NCBI GenBank assembly: GCA_965262565.1
Contig: CBDHFQ010000015.1
Span: forward strand, 54,077 to 118,076
Direction: 5' to 3'
Source: CBDHFQ01 sp965262565
GTDB taxonomy: Bacteria > Bacteroidota > Bacteroidia > J057
Length of the DNA stretch: 64,000 nucleotides
The translations under genes were made by a program, and so were the position numbers. Shown piece by piece: positions 38,947-48,398 of this stretch (position 1 is its first letter; the number at the start of each line of letters is the position of its first letter). The notes below the pieces were generated by a model. That model worked only from the letters and a program-made list of their open reading frames with translations, was not told the origin of the DNA and searched no databases.

Positions 38947-41538
38947 CTAATTGTTTTTGCTTAATGTGAAGTATCGAGCTGCGTATACACTCAACGTTCC
39001 AAACAAGACTACTGACACAGAACTCAGTGGCATCAAAATCGCCGCAACTAGCGGTGAGAGCATTCCCTGCACGGCAAAGGTTAGTCCAATCACATTGTAT
39101 AATAAGGAAAGAATAATGGAAGCGTATAATAATTTATGTCCTATCCGCGCTAATTTCATCCACTTAGGAAAATCGTCAAAATATTGACTGGCCAATATAA
39201 TATCACATGCAGGAGAAAATTGATGCCTATGTTCGCTAATCGCTACCCCAACCTCACTCTTCCGCAAAGCGCCTGCATCGTTCAACCCATCTCCCATCAT
39301 CAGAATATGCGCTCCCTTAGCTTGTAGCTCAGTAATATATTCCTGTTTTGCATTTGGAGTTTGCCCAAAATACATCGGAACTTTTTCACCTAGTGCCTCC
39401 TTTAAGACTGGATAAGCCCCCGGCTTATCCCCCGATAATAGCGATAATGTATATCGAGCCAACTTCCGTCGCCAGGAAGCTAACCCTCTCCGATAAGTCG
39501 CCTCTACCTTATAACATCCGATTAACAGACCATCGACAGATACATAGGCCCCCGAAAAAGGAGTTGTGGGAGATTGGGTACCAGAAGAGACATCATCTTC
39601 TGAAGTGGGTAGTTCATTTCTTGCTTCTCCCTTTATATCCATCATCTCTATATTCTCTGCCAAGCAAAAGGCTCTGGTTCCTATACAAATTTGATGGCCT
39701 TCTACCCAGGCACGAACTCCAGCTCCAGGAATTTCCTCCACCCTGGATACTTGTACCGACGATGGGGAAAGCTTACCAGAGACCTCAAGATGATCATCGG
39801 CTGAAGATAAGTGATGAGCGAGTGCCTGACTAATGGGATGACTAGATTCCCCGGCAACAGCCTTCACCCATTCATAATTTTCTTCGGTGAGGTGTAGTTC
39901 GTCCAGTTCCACACTCTGCGATTGATTCAAAGTGAGGGTACCTGTTTTGTCTAATACAATATGGTCTATATGCGCCATCTTCTCCAATACAAAGGGATCT
40001 TTTACAAAGCACTGCCTTTTTCCCATGATTCGAATTAAATGACCATATATAATAGGCGCAGATAACGCAAGCCCGCAGGGACAGGCAATAATAAGTACAG
40101 AAGTAACGACATGAATTACATTGGCTGGCGCTACCCACATCCAATAGGCACCCGCTAGAATAGCAATAATCAGGATAATCAAGGTAAATCTTCCCGCTAA
40201 TGCATCAATCAATTCGGAAGTGCCAGAAGCCTTGGCTTTAGAATTACCTTCATTCCATAATTGAGTAAGATAACTTTGGGAAACCTTCTTCACCAACTGA
40301 ATATCAATAAAAGAACCACTATTTCGTCCCCCTGCATATACCCGATTTCCTTGTAGCACATGTACAGGCACTGCTTCTCCCGTAACAAAACTGTAATCGA
40401 TGTTCGCAGATGATCTGAGAAGTACACCATCTGCAGGAATCAATTCCATATTCCTTACTCTGATAATGTTCCCAATTTCCAGCTCCGGTAGCGCTACGGA
40501 AGTTTCTCCCTTTTGAGTTAGCAGTTGGGAGGTAATAGGAAAGTAAGATTTGTAATCGCGATCAAAAGAGAGTGCATCATAGGTTTTATGCTGGAACCAC
40601 CTCCCAACCAATAAAAAGAACACAAGACCGCTCAAAGAATCCATATATCCCGGGCCGTGTGCCAGTAAAATATCAGCCAAACTTCTACTAAACAATACCA
40701 GAATCCCTAAGGCAATAGGAACATCTATATTGAGATGGCGCTGCTTTAATCCTGCCCATGCCCCTTTAAAGAAAGCTTGGCTACTCACCAACAATACCGG
40801 AAGGGCTAAAAAGATGTTCAAGTATCCCCAAAAAGCTTGAAATTCGACCAGGGACAGCCGATCAAAAGCTAAATACTCGGGTAAGCTGAGCAGCATGATA
40901 TTGCCAAAACAAAATCCAGCTACTCCCAACTGAATATAGAACGCTTTGTTAGCATGCTTTTGAGCCTTTTCATCTAAATTGGATAGACTTAAGGTAGGCG
41001 GATATCCAATATTGTCCAGTAATTCTACGATCTCTCTTAAACTTACTGCCTGATGGGAAAATCGTATCAAGACCTCCTTTCTGAGAAAATTTACCCTTGA
41101 AGAATGAATCCCGGGATTCAGTTTATGTAAATGTTCCAACAGCCAGATGCAGGATGAACAGTGAATTTGGGGAAGATAAAACTGTACATGGGTCAAATCT
41201 CCATCAGTGTAGGAAATCAATTGTTCTATAATCTCCGAATCATCGAGATATTCATATTTAGCATAAGAGGCTGCTTCTCGCTTAATGCCTGGAGTGCGCT
41301 CAATCTGATAGTAATCCCCCAATTCATGCTGATGTAAAATCTCAAACACAGTCTGGCATCCATGGCAACAAAAAATATAATCGTTCCATGTAATCACCTC
41401 TTTTTCACAGATTTCACCACAATGGTCGCAGCATCTTGACTTGGCGAGATGGGCCCCATTTACATGAGAACTAGCTTGAATTGAATTCTCCATTTGATTT
41501 TCAGATTCCATCTTCAAAGTAATAAGCGTTGCGGGCAT
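38947..41538 (-). CDS. ccoI: FixI/CcoI-type copper-transporting P1B ATPase
   Basis: 863 residues. The N-terminus has the cysteine-rich metal-binding domain typical of the FixI/CcoI group (CCDHCGEIC at 36-44, FCCHGC at 57-61), then a heavy-metal-associated domain with CSSC (127-130). Membrane helices, the transport motif IIACPCGLALSAP, phosphorylation site DKTGTLT, SSHPISQAL (HP motif) and MMGDGLNDAGAL follow. CcoI/FixI supplies copper to cbb3-type cytochrome oxidase. No ccoS or cco structural genes are adjacent. It is divergent from the universal stress/FixL-like cluster, 84 bp apart, suggesting shared control (inference). Confidence 0.85.
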   Translation of the reverse strand: MPATLITLKMESENQMENSIQASSHVNGAHLAKSRCCDHCGEICEKEVITWNDYIFCCHGCQTVFEILHQHELGDYYQIERTPGIKREAASYAKYEYLDDSEIIEQLISYTDGDLTHVQFYLPQIHCSSCIWLLEHLHKLNPGIHSSRVNFLRKEVLIRFSHQAVSLREIVELLDNIGYPPTLSLSNLDEKAQKHANKAFYIQLGVAGFCFGNIMLLSLPEYLAFDRLSLVEFQAFWGYLNIFLALPVLLVSSQAFFKGAWAGLKQRHLNIDVPIALGILVLFSRSLADILLAHGPGYMDSLSGLVFFLLVGRWFQHKTYDALSFDRDYKSYFPITSQLLTQKGETSVALPELEIGNIIRVRNMELIPADGVLLRSSANIDYSFVTGEAVPVHVLQGNRVYAGGRNSGSFIDIQLVKKVSQSYLTQLWNEGNSKAKASGTSELIDALAGRFTLIILIIAILAGAYWMWVAPANVIHVVTSVLIIACPCGLALSAPIIYGHLIRIMGKRQCFVKDPFVLEKMAHIDHIVLDKTGTLTLNQSQSVELDELHLTEENYEWVKAVAGESSHPISQALAHHLSSADDHLEVSGKLSPSSVQVSRVEEIPGAGVRAWVEGHQICIGTRAFCLAENIEMMDIKGEARNELPTSEDDVSSGTQSPTTPFSGAYVSVDGLLIGCYKVEATYRRGLASWRRKLARYTLSLLSGDKPGAYPVLKEALGEKVPMYFGQTPNAKQEYITELQAKGAHILMMGDGLNDAGALRKSEVGVAISEHRHQFSPACDIILASQYFDDFPKWMKLARIGHKLLYASIILSLLYNVIGLTFAVQGMLSPLVAAILMPLSSVSVVLFGTLSVYAARYFTLSKNN

Positions 41539-41622
41539 AAAAGGTATATGAAATCATCAAATTTCCTGACTTTTCTCATACAAACGGCCTAAAAGTCCTC
41601 ACTAGCTTTACCAAAGATAACA

Positions 41623-42552
41623 ATGACTATCATGAAAAGAATAATGGTCGGCCTAGATTTCTCATCCATGGATGCTAAGCTAATTACGTATACTGGATTT
41701 ATTTCCTATTTTTTAAAACCCGAGAAGATCTACTTTTTCAACGTCCAGCCTAATATGGATATACCGGAAAAGTTATTTGTTGATCCACAACTTAACACGC
41801 TGACGATCGATGAAAAACTGGTAGATCAAATGAAACAGGAAGTGAATCGTTTTTTTCCAGATCATCAGGATTATGATGTAGACTATGTCATCCAGGAAGG
41901 GTCTGAACAGAAGGAAATATTAAGATGGACCCACATTAAGCAGGTAGACCTGCTTATCGTAGGATTAAAAGGCTCAGAAAAAGGGAGTGGATTAATCCCC
42001 AGACAACTAGCGCGAAAAGTGTTTTGCTCTATTATGTTTGTACCTGAAAGATCCAGGCCTCGCCTGAATCGAGTGTTGGTTCCAACGGATTTTTCGGCTT
42101 ATTCAATGAAAGCCCTGGAAATGGGCCTAGACCTGATTCAGGGCAATGAGGATGCTATGGTTTATTTGCAGCACATTTACCATGTCCCTATAGGCTATAC
42201 TAAAACGGGGAAAACAGAAAAGGAATTTGCTACCATTATGGAGCGACACGCAGAAGAAGAGTGTGAAGCATTCCTAAAGGGTATTCCATCCCAAAAAGCT
42301 ATAAAAAAGATTTTCACTTATGATGCGCGTACGCGTTCTCCGGCTTATTTAATACATGATCAGGCTAATCATATGGAAGCTGATGCTATTGTTATAGGTG
42401 CAAGAGGGAGGAATGCACTGACAGCCCTGTTTTTGGGTAGTGTTACGGAAAAACTATTAGGCATAGACACGGATATTCCCATTTTTGTAGCCAAGGACCC
42501 TAAACACAATTTCAGTTTTGCGGAGGCAATAGACACATTAGCTATGACCTAA
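41623..42552 (+). CDS. Universal stress protein, two UspA domains (Usp1)
   Basis: 309 residues with two tandem UspA domains. The ATP-binding pattern G-2x-G-9x-G-S is intact only in the second domain (GARGRNALTALFLGS); the first reads GLKGSEKGSGLIPRQL and lacks it. Start: ATG at 41623; an in-frame ATG at 41632 (MKRIMVGLDFSS) is the more usual Usp start. First of four usp genes on this strand. Likely cytoplasmic, binding ATP in stress or low-oxygen survival. Confidence 0.85.
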   Translation: MTIMKRIMVGLDFSSMDAKLITYTGFISYFLKPEKIYFFNVQPNMDIPEKLFVDPQLNTLTIDEKLVDQMKQEVNRFFPDHQDYDVDYVIQEGSEQKEILRWTHIKQVDLLIVGLKGSEKGSGLIPRQLARKVFCSIMFVPERSRPRLNRVLVPTDFSAYSMKALEMGLDLIQGNEDAMVYLQHIYHVPIGYTKTGKTEKEFATIMERHAEEECEAFLKGIPSQKAIKKIFTYDARTRSPAYLIHDQANHMEADAIVIGARGRNALTALFLGSVTEKLLGIDTDIPIFVAKDPKHNFSFAEAIDTLAMT

Positions 42553-42651
42553 GTCATAGGAAATACCAGAGCTATATCATCTCGTAACGCATAGAAAGTA
42601 CATAGATTGGATTCTCAAATGATAAGCATAAATGCTAACTAATAACTTACC

Positions 42652-42661
42652 AGAAAGGAGG
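42652..42661 (+). promoter_or_regulatory. Unusually strong Shine-Dalgarno sequence
   Basis: AGAAAGGAGG lies 8 bases before the ATG at 42670. Most genes in this window, as in Bacteroidota generally, have no recognisable SD, so this suggests high translation of the second universal stress protein. Confidence 0.7.
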
Positions 42662-42669
42662 CAGGAATT

Positions 42670-43593
42670 ATGATTAAGCAAGAACAATGGAACCGACCAA
42701 GCCTGGAAAACAACTCAGAATTAGTCCCTAAAACCTTTTTAGTGCCGGTAGACTTTTCTGAGGTATCGAAAAATGCAGTTGAATATGCCTTCCAAATGGC
42801 AGAATATATAGACGCTAAGATTATTTTGCTGCATTTGTGTTATGAAACTCCTGTAGATACAAGCTTTGTACCAGAAGAAATCGTCAATATGTTGCGAGAG
42901 GGACATCAGAGCAACACACAAGTCGAATTTGACAAATTGCTGGAAGCGACAAAAGATTTGAGTTTCAGACCTGTAAAAGTGGAGACGGTAGTCAAGTTTG
43001 GAACTGCTGCTCAAGGTATTATACAGGCCAGTGAGGAGTATAAGGCAGATGTTATCATTATGGGTACCATGGGAGCAGATAGTATGTCCGAAAAAATTAC
43101 GGGTAGTATCACAGCAAAAGTAATCGAAGGCGCTAATTGTCCGGTATTAGCTATTCCTCTTGAGGTGATCTTCCAGCCGATAAAGCACATCATGTACGCT
43201 ATGCAATTGAGCGGAGAGGATCATCATGCCATTGACCAATTATTAGAAGTTTCTGATTGGTTGGGCGCTACGTTGCATTGTACACATATCCGAACAGAAG
43301 ATAAATACTGGGATCAAATTGAAATGGATGTGGTTAAAAAGATTTACGAGTTAGAGGAAAATAATAAAAGAATCGATTTCTATATCGTGAGCGATTCGGA
43401 TGTTGTCGCTGGTTTACAACATTTTATTAATCATCACCAGATCAATATGATTGCGATGTTAACACATAAAGACTTTATGATTCAACGGGTTTATCCAGAG
43501 AGCTTTACCAGAAAAATGGCTATGCACACGGATATTCCTTTACTAGCGTTACATCAATCCGTTCCTGCTCCTGAAAATGCAAAAACAGAATAA
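42670..43593 (+). CDS. Universal stress protein, two UspA domains (Usp2)
   Basis: 307 residues. The first UspA domain starts LVPVDFSEVSKNAVEYAF and has an intact nucleotide loop (GTMGADSMSEKITGS). The second domain is degenerate and lacks the loop, ending LTHKDFMIQRVYPESFTRKM. The same C-terminal LTHK(R/D)xF...(F/S)xTRKMA pattern recurs in the next two paralogs, marking a local gene family. Preceded by a strong SD. Confidence 0.9.
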   Translation: MIKQEQWNRPSLENNSELVPKTFLVPVDFSEVSKNAVEYAFQMAEYIDAKIILLHLCYETPVDTSFVPEEIVNMLREGHQSNTQVEFDKLLEATKDLSFRPVKVETVVKFGTAAQGIIQASEEYKADVIIMGTMGADSMSEKITGSITAKVIEGANCPVLAIPLEVIFQPIKHIMYAMQLSGEDHHAIDQLLEVSDWLGATLHCTHIRTEDKYWDQIEMDVVKKIYELEENNKRIDFYIVSDSDVVAGLQHFINHHQINMIAMLTHKDFMIQRVYPESFTRKMAMHTDIPLLALHQSVPAPENAKTE

Positions 43594-43594
43594 T

Positions 43595-44448
43595 ATGAAA
43601 ACGATCTTGTTTCCCACAGATTTTTCTGAAGTATCGGATAACGCTTTTCGATATGCTATTCACTTAGCAGATAAAATGGATGCCTGGATAGTATTGTTTC
43701 ACGTTCATTCTCGTGTTCAGGTAACAGCGACCTGGTTTCCAGATGAATTTCAGGCTGCACTAAATGAAAAGAACGAAAAGGAAATCCTGGAATATATTAC
43801 CCAATATTATTCTTCTATCCAGAAAGAATTGGGGAAACAGGTCAATGTTGTTCCTAAGATTGTCGATGGATTTCCGAAAGAAGAGATTCTGAAACTCTGT
43901 AGAGAGATGGAGCCAGATATCGTGGTTATGGGAACGAAAGGTCATCATGCCCCCCTAAACCAGCTTTTGGGGAGCATCACTTCTGAAGTCATTAGCTATG
44001 GAAATATCCCTGTATTAGCTATTCCCGACCAGGTAACTTACACTGGAATAGAGCGAATAGTATATGCAACTAATTTTGAAGAAGAAAATCTGAGTGTATT
44101 CAGCAAACTGAAACATTTTTCAGATATACTTGGAGCAAAGCTTGCCTGTTTGCACGTAAAGACTGGTAAAGGATGGGATCTTCTTCAATTAAATTTCTTT
44201 AACCAGCTATTCAGACATAAGATTGATAGCCAGAAATAGAATTTTATCTACAGTCCCATGAGGACGTTATCTCTGGACTTAGTCAATTTATGGAATCCCA
44301 TCCTGGAGAACTATTAGCCATGATGACCCATAAAAGAGATTTATTTGATGAATTATTTCGAAAAAGCTATACGAGAGAGATGGTATTGCATACTCGTATC
44401 CCGCTGCTATCCTTCCATAAGGATTCAATATCGCATTTAGTTAATTAA
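43595..44448 (+). CDS. Universal stress protein, two UspA domains (Usp3, frameshifted)
   Basis: The ATG at 43595, one base after the previous stop, gives MKTILFPTDFSEVSDNAF. The first domain has an intact ATP loop (GTKGHHAPLNQLLGS). The frame stops at 44239, but the paralogous C-terminal sequence continues in another frame (IEFYLQSHEDVISGLSQFM, MMTHKRDLFDELF, TREMVLHTRIPLL) to 44448. One extra A in the AAA run at 44234-44236 would restore full length (about 285 residues). Assembly error or recent mutation. Confidence 0.85.
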
Positions 44449-44451
44449 TAG

Positions 44452-45384
44452 ATGGAAAATATTATTATGCAGTCTACTTTTCTTCCTTATCAGGATGACT
44501 CGGTATCCGAGCATAGCTCTTCCAAGGCAGCAGGGAAACGCGCTTTCCGCCTGCAAAAATTACTCGTTCCAGTAGATTTTTCTCCAGCTTCTATAAATGC
44601 GGTCCAATATGCAGTTCGTTTAGCACAACCTTTTAAGGCCTCTGTTTGTCTAATGCATGCCTATATGCCCACTATGGTAGAACCGTATATGGCAGTAAAT
44701 ATGCAAGAAGCACTTTTACGACAACAAGAAGGAATAGCGTTAACATATTTTGAAGATCTATCCGCAGAAATTCCAGCAGAAATTCTCTCGAATATACAGT
44801 TGAGCTATTCTATAAAAATGGGACCTACGACAGAAGAAATTCTGGAGACCGGAAAAGAAATAAATGCCGATCATATAGTAATGGGGATGCACGGAAGTAG
44901 TTCCCTAGGGAAAAAGATTTTGGGTAGTGTTACCATGAGAGTAGTGCAAAGTGCCCATTGCCCCGTTCTCATTATACCTCACGATGTAACTTATAAGCCT
45001 ATCAAAAATATAGGATATGCGACTAATTTTGAAGCCGAAGACCCACGAATTATAGATAATCTCATTGATATGGCGAAAGTGTATCATGCTTCTTTGCATT
45101 GTGTACATGTTCGGCAACATGGGAAACAAATAGATGAATACAAACAGGACATTCTACAAAAAGCTTATGCTTATGATGCAAAACTTAGGCACATAGACTT
45201 TGACCTAATAGATTATCCCAAATTAATCGAAGGCCTTACAAACTACATACAAAGCCAGGAGATTGATGTATTGGCAATGCTTACGCATAAAAGAGGGGTT
45301 TTTGGTCATTTATTTCATCCAAGCCAAACAAAAAAGATGGCTATCCAAACACCTATTCCATTATGGGCCTATCAGATTTCGTAA
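44452..45384 (+). CDS. Universal stress protein, two UspA domains (Usp4)
   Basis: 310 residues with a short extra N-terminal leader before the first UspA domain (LLVPVDFSPASINAVQYAVR). The nucleotide loop is intact (GMHGSSSLGKKILGS); the second domain ends in the family pattern AMLTHKRGVFGHLFHPSQTK. It begins 3 bp after the previous gene and overlaps the start of the histidine kinase by 22 bp, so translation is probably coupled and these are one operon. Confidence 0.9.
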   Translation: MENIIMQSTFLPYQDDSVSEHSSSKAAGKRAFRLQKLLVPVDFSPASINAVQYAVRLAQPFKASVCLMHAYMPTMVEPYMAVNMQEALLRQQEGIALTYFEDLSAEIPAEILSNIQLSYSIKMGPTTEEILETGKEINADHIVMGMHGSSSLGKKILGSVTMRVVQSAHCPVLIIPHDVTYKPIKNIGYATNFEAEDPRIIDNLIDMAKVYHASLHCVHVRQHGKQIDEYKQDILQKAYAYDAKLRHIDFDLIDYPKLIEGLTNYIQSQEIDVLAMLTHKRGVFGHLFHPSQTKKMAIQTPIPLWAYQIS

Positions 45385-46619
45385 ATATCCAGCAGAATAC
45401 TGATTACCTTGCTGTAACATCAAGAAAAGAAACAGCAAAAGAAGTGAAAAGAAAAGCTAATACCACACGACTGCAAGCAATTTTCGAAGCTGCTATAGAT
45501 GGAATTGTGATCATTAATCAAAGAGGAACCATAGAAATGGTCAATCCTGCTGCAGCTAAGCTCTTTGGTTATGATCAGGAAACCTTAATTGGGCAAAATG
45601 TAAACATATTAATTCCTCCGCCAGATAAAGAGTTACACGATGGTTATTTGGAGAACTATTTAAGTACAGGGGAAGGAAAAATTATTGGTATAGGGCGTGA
45701 AGTAACCGGATTAAGAAAAGACGGCAGTATTTTCCCTTTCCGATTGAGTATTAGTGAAGTAAACTTAACAAATGAGCGCCTATTTACTGGGATCGTTCAC
45801 GACTTGACTAATGAGAAAGAGGCGGAAGCGAAGTTGAAATTATATGCAAAAGAATTGGAAAGAAGTAACAGGGATCTACAGGATTTTGCCTACATATCCA
45901 GCCATGATTTACAGGAACCCTTAAGAAAAATACAAGCCTTCGGAACGCGAATTCAGAAAAAAGAATTAGAGATGCTCAGTCCGCAAGGTCGGGATTACTT
46001 ACAGCGTATGCTCAATGCAGCTCAACGAATGCGTAAACTTATAGATGATTTGTTGAATTTTTCCCGGGTTTCCACCAGGGCAAATCCATTTGTCCCAACC
46101 GATTTAAATGAAATTGTATGGGATGTACTTTCTGACCTCGAAATCACTATACAGGAAACCAATGCTGAATTTTATCTTACCTCCCTTCCTACCATCGAAG
46201 CGGATCCTACTCAGATGAGACAATTAATTCAAAACCTGATTACGAATTCGCTCAAATTCAAAAGAAAAGATATTCCACCAATTATTCACATAAGTGGTAC
46301 ATATAAGATAGATCACTTTTCTCCTAATAAGGATACATCGATCATAGATAAAAGCGACGCAATAGAAATCACTTTAAAAGACAACGGCATAGGCTTCGAA
46401 CAAAAATATGTAGATAAGATCTTTCAGGTTTTCCAACGATTAGAAGGGCGAAAATATGAAGGATCAGGCATTGGATTAGCCATTTGTAAAAGAATTGTTA
46501 ATCGACACAGAGGAGAAATATCGGCAGTAGGAAGACTGGGAGAAGGAGCCACTTTTACGATACTACTACCAGTCAAACAGTATAAAGATTATTCACCTGA
46601 AAAAGATATACCATCATAG
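45363..46619 (+). CDS. FixL-like PAS sensor histidine kinase (probable heme oxygen sensor)
   Basis: 418 residues, soluble. The PAS domain (about 36-155) is followed by a HisKA domain with phospho-acceptor His181 (SSHDLQEPLRK) and an HATPase domain (LIQNLITNSLKF, DNGIGFEQ, GSGIGLAICKRIV). In the PAS domain His92 (LHDGYLENY), Ile107, Arg112 (IIGIGREVTG) and Ile130 (FRLSI) fall at the same spacing as Bradyrhizobium FixL His200 (heme ligand), Ile215, Arg220 and Ile238; FixL His214 is Lys106 here. This strongly suggests heme binding and oxygen sensing, although no experiment supports it for this protein. It overlaps usp4. Confidence 0.85.
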   Translation: MGLSDFVNIQQNTDYLAVTSRKETAKEVKRKANTTRLQAIFEAAIDGIVIINQRGTIEMVNPAAAKLFGYDQETLIGQNVNILIPPPDKELHDGYLENYLSTGEGKIIGIGREVTGLRKDGSIFPFRLSISEVNLTNERLFTGIVHDLTNEKEAEAKLKLYAKELERSNRDLQDFAYISSHDLQEPLRKIQAFGTRIQKKELEMLSPQGRDYLQRMLNAAQRMRKLIDDLLNFSRVSTRANPFVPTDLNEIVWDVLSDLEITIQETNAEFYLTSLPTIEADPTQMRQLIQNLITNSLKFKRKDIPPIIHISGTYKIDHFSPNKDTSIIDKSDAIEITLKDNGIGFEQKYVDKIFQVFQRLEGRKYEGSGIGLAICKRIVNRHRGEISAVGRLGEGATFTILLPVKQYKDYSPEKDIPS

Positions 46620-46654
46620 CTGCTCAGTTTACTAACTCTTAACGACCAATTACC

Positions 46655-47122
46655 ATGCAAGTAAACCTGAAACAAATAAAGTCAAGAAAAAAATCTATTC
46701 TGATTTTAATCGCTGAAGATGATGAAGAAGATAAGATGTTGATTCAGGAAGCATTGGAAGAAAATAGGCTGGCGAATCGATTAGAATTTGTGAGTAATGG
46801 GGAAGAACTGCTAGAATATTTGTTGCACAAAGGAAAATTCAGTGATAAAAAAGCGTTTCCTCTCCCCGGCCTGATCCTACTGGACTTGAATATGCCCAAA
46901 AAAGATGGAAGAGAAGCTTTAAAGGAAATTAAAGATCATCCAGAACTTAGAAGAATTCCCGTAGTAATTCTCACCACCTCCAAAGCGGAGGAAGATGTAA
47001 TAAGGACATATAACCTGGGAGTTAACTCATTTATTAATAAACCTGTATCTTTTGACGGATTAGTAGAAGTAACAGGAACTTTAGGAAAATATTGGTTTGA
47101 AATCGTCGAATTACCCAAATGA
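46655..47122 (+). CDS. Rcp1-like single-domain response regulator
   Basis: 155 residues, receiver domain only. Acidic pocket LIAEDDEED, phospho-acceptor Asp77 (LILLDLNMPKKDGREAL), Thr in VVILTTSKAEED and Lys in SFINKPVSF. This type often pairs with PAS or phytochrome kinases and passes phosphate on or interacts with other proteins. It follows the FixL-like kinase by 35 bp and overlaps the next gene by 26 bp. Confidence 0.9.
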   Translation: MQVNLKQIKSRKKSILILIAEDDEEDKMLIQEALEENRLANRLEFVSNGEELLEYLLHKGKFSDKKAFPLPGLILLDLNMPKKDGREALKEIKDHPELRRIPVVILTTSKAEEDVIRTYNLGVNSFINKPVSFDGLVEVTGTLGKYWFEIVELPK

Positions 47123-48398
47123 AATTGAACTCGTCTCTATACTATTGGTAGATGACGATGAAGAAGATTATTTTATCACTCGCGATCTGATTGAGGATAT
47201 AAATCATCAAGCTTATACCCTTGATTGGATATCTGATTATCAAAAAGCGATAGAGTTAATGCATTTAAATATGCATGACGTCTATCTGGTGGACTATCGA
47301 TTAGGTGCTCAAACTGGCCTGGATTTATTAAGAGAAGCATTGGACATGGGAATCGAAGCACCTGTTATTTTACTTACAGGGCAGGGAGACTTTCAAATAG
47401 ATATTCAGGCACTCAAAAGTGGTGCTGCGGATTATCTCATAAAAAATGAGTTGGATGCGAATCATCTTGAGAGATCCATACGGTATAGCATGCAGCAAGC
47501 AAACAATTTAAAGTTATTACGGCAGTTTAATCAGGAGTTGGAACAACGAGTAGAAGCAAGGACTGAAGCGTTAGCTATGGCGATCAACAGGCTGGAAGTA
47601 GCAAATCAGGCATTAGGTGATGAAGTAAGAGAACGGGAAAGAATAGCACAAGAGCTTAGAAAAAGCAGAAAAGAGATACAAGAAGCATTAAGGAAGGAAA
47701 AAGAACTCAGCGAATTAAAATCCCGCTTTATTTCCATGGCTTCACATGAATTTCGTACTCCCTTAAGTACGATATTATCCTCTGTCAATCTCATCGACCG
47801 ATATCACGATCCGGAGCATAAAGAGAAGAGGGTTAAACACATTAAAAGAATTAAGACCTCAGTAAAAAATTTAAATGGGATATTGGAGGATTTTCTTTCT
47901 GTGGATAAACTCGAAGCTGGTAGAGTAGAAGTTCATTGTGCCAATGTGAATATATCTGAGCTCATTAAGGAGGTGGATGAAGAGTTACAGACTTATTTAA
48001 AAAAGGGACAATATTTTCAGTACTCACATAACGGAAGCGATGTGAGCTTTTGGTTAGATCCTCAGGTCTTTAAAAATATCCTGATTAACCTGTTGTCCAA
48101 TGCCATCAAATATTCACCGGAGGATAAGCCTATAGATATTGCTACAGAGGTCGGAATGGAACAACTTACTTTGAGCATTAAAGATTATGGCATGGGCATC
48201 CCACAAGAAGAACAGGAGCATGTATTCGAACGATTTTTTAGAGCGAATAATGTAACTAACATACAAGGAACAGGTCTTGGATTAAATATCGTAAAGAGAT
48301 ATGTAGATTTGCTACATGGCGACATACATTTTCAAAGCAAAGAGCAGGTAGGTACTACATTTTTTCTGTCATTTCCTGTAAATCACAAAAAAAGATGA
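47097..48398 (+). CDS. Hybrid: N-terminal receiver, coiled coil and histidine kinase
   Basis: 433 residues. Receiver at about 12-132 with Asp66 (VYLVDYRLGAQTG), a coiled-coil linker at about 140-205 rich in E, R, K and L, then HisKA with His217 (FISMASHEFRTPLS) and HATPase (ILINLLSNAIKYS, DYGMGIPQEE, GTGLGLNIVKRYV). No sensor or membrane domain, so the receiver probably gates the kinase. It overlaps the receiver gene upstream by 26 bp and the next gene by ATGA, indicating one operon and a probable phosphorelay. Confidence 0.9.
   Translation: MKSSNYPNEIELVSILLVDDDEEDYFITRDLIEDINHQAYTLDWISDYQKAIELMHLNMHDVYLVDYRLGAQTGLDLLREALDMGIEAPVILLTGQGDFQIDIQALKSGAADYLIKNELDANHLERSIRYSMQQANNLKLLRQFNQELEQRVEARTEALAMAINRLEVANQALGDEVRERERIAQELRKSRKEIQEALRKEKELSELKSRFISMASHEFRTPLSTILSSVNLIDRYHDPEHKEKRVKHIKRIKTSVKNLNGILEDFLSVDKLEAGRVEVHCANVNISELIKEVDEELQTYLKKGQYFQYSHNGSDVSFWLDPQVFKNILINLLSNAIKYSPEDKPIDIATEVGMEQLTLSIKDYGMGIPQEEQEHVFERFFRANNVTNIQGTGLGLNIVKRYVDLLHGDIHFQSKEQVGTTFFLSFPVNHKKR

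Noticed and set aside
42610..42640. An FNR-like box TTGGATTCTCAA before usp2
   Set aside because: The half-site spacing is 12 bases in total, not 14, and the inner bases do not match; too weak to report as an operator.
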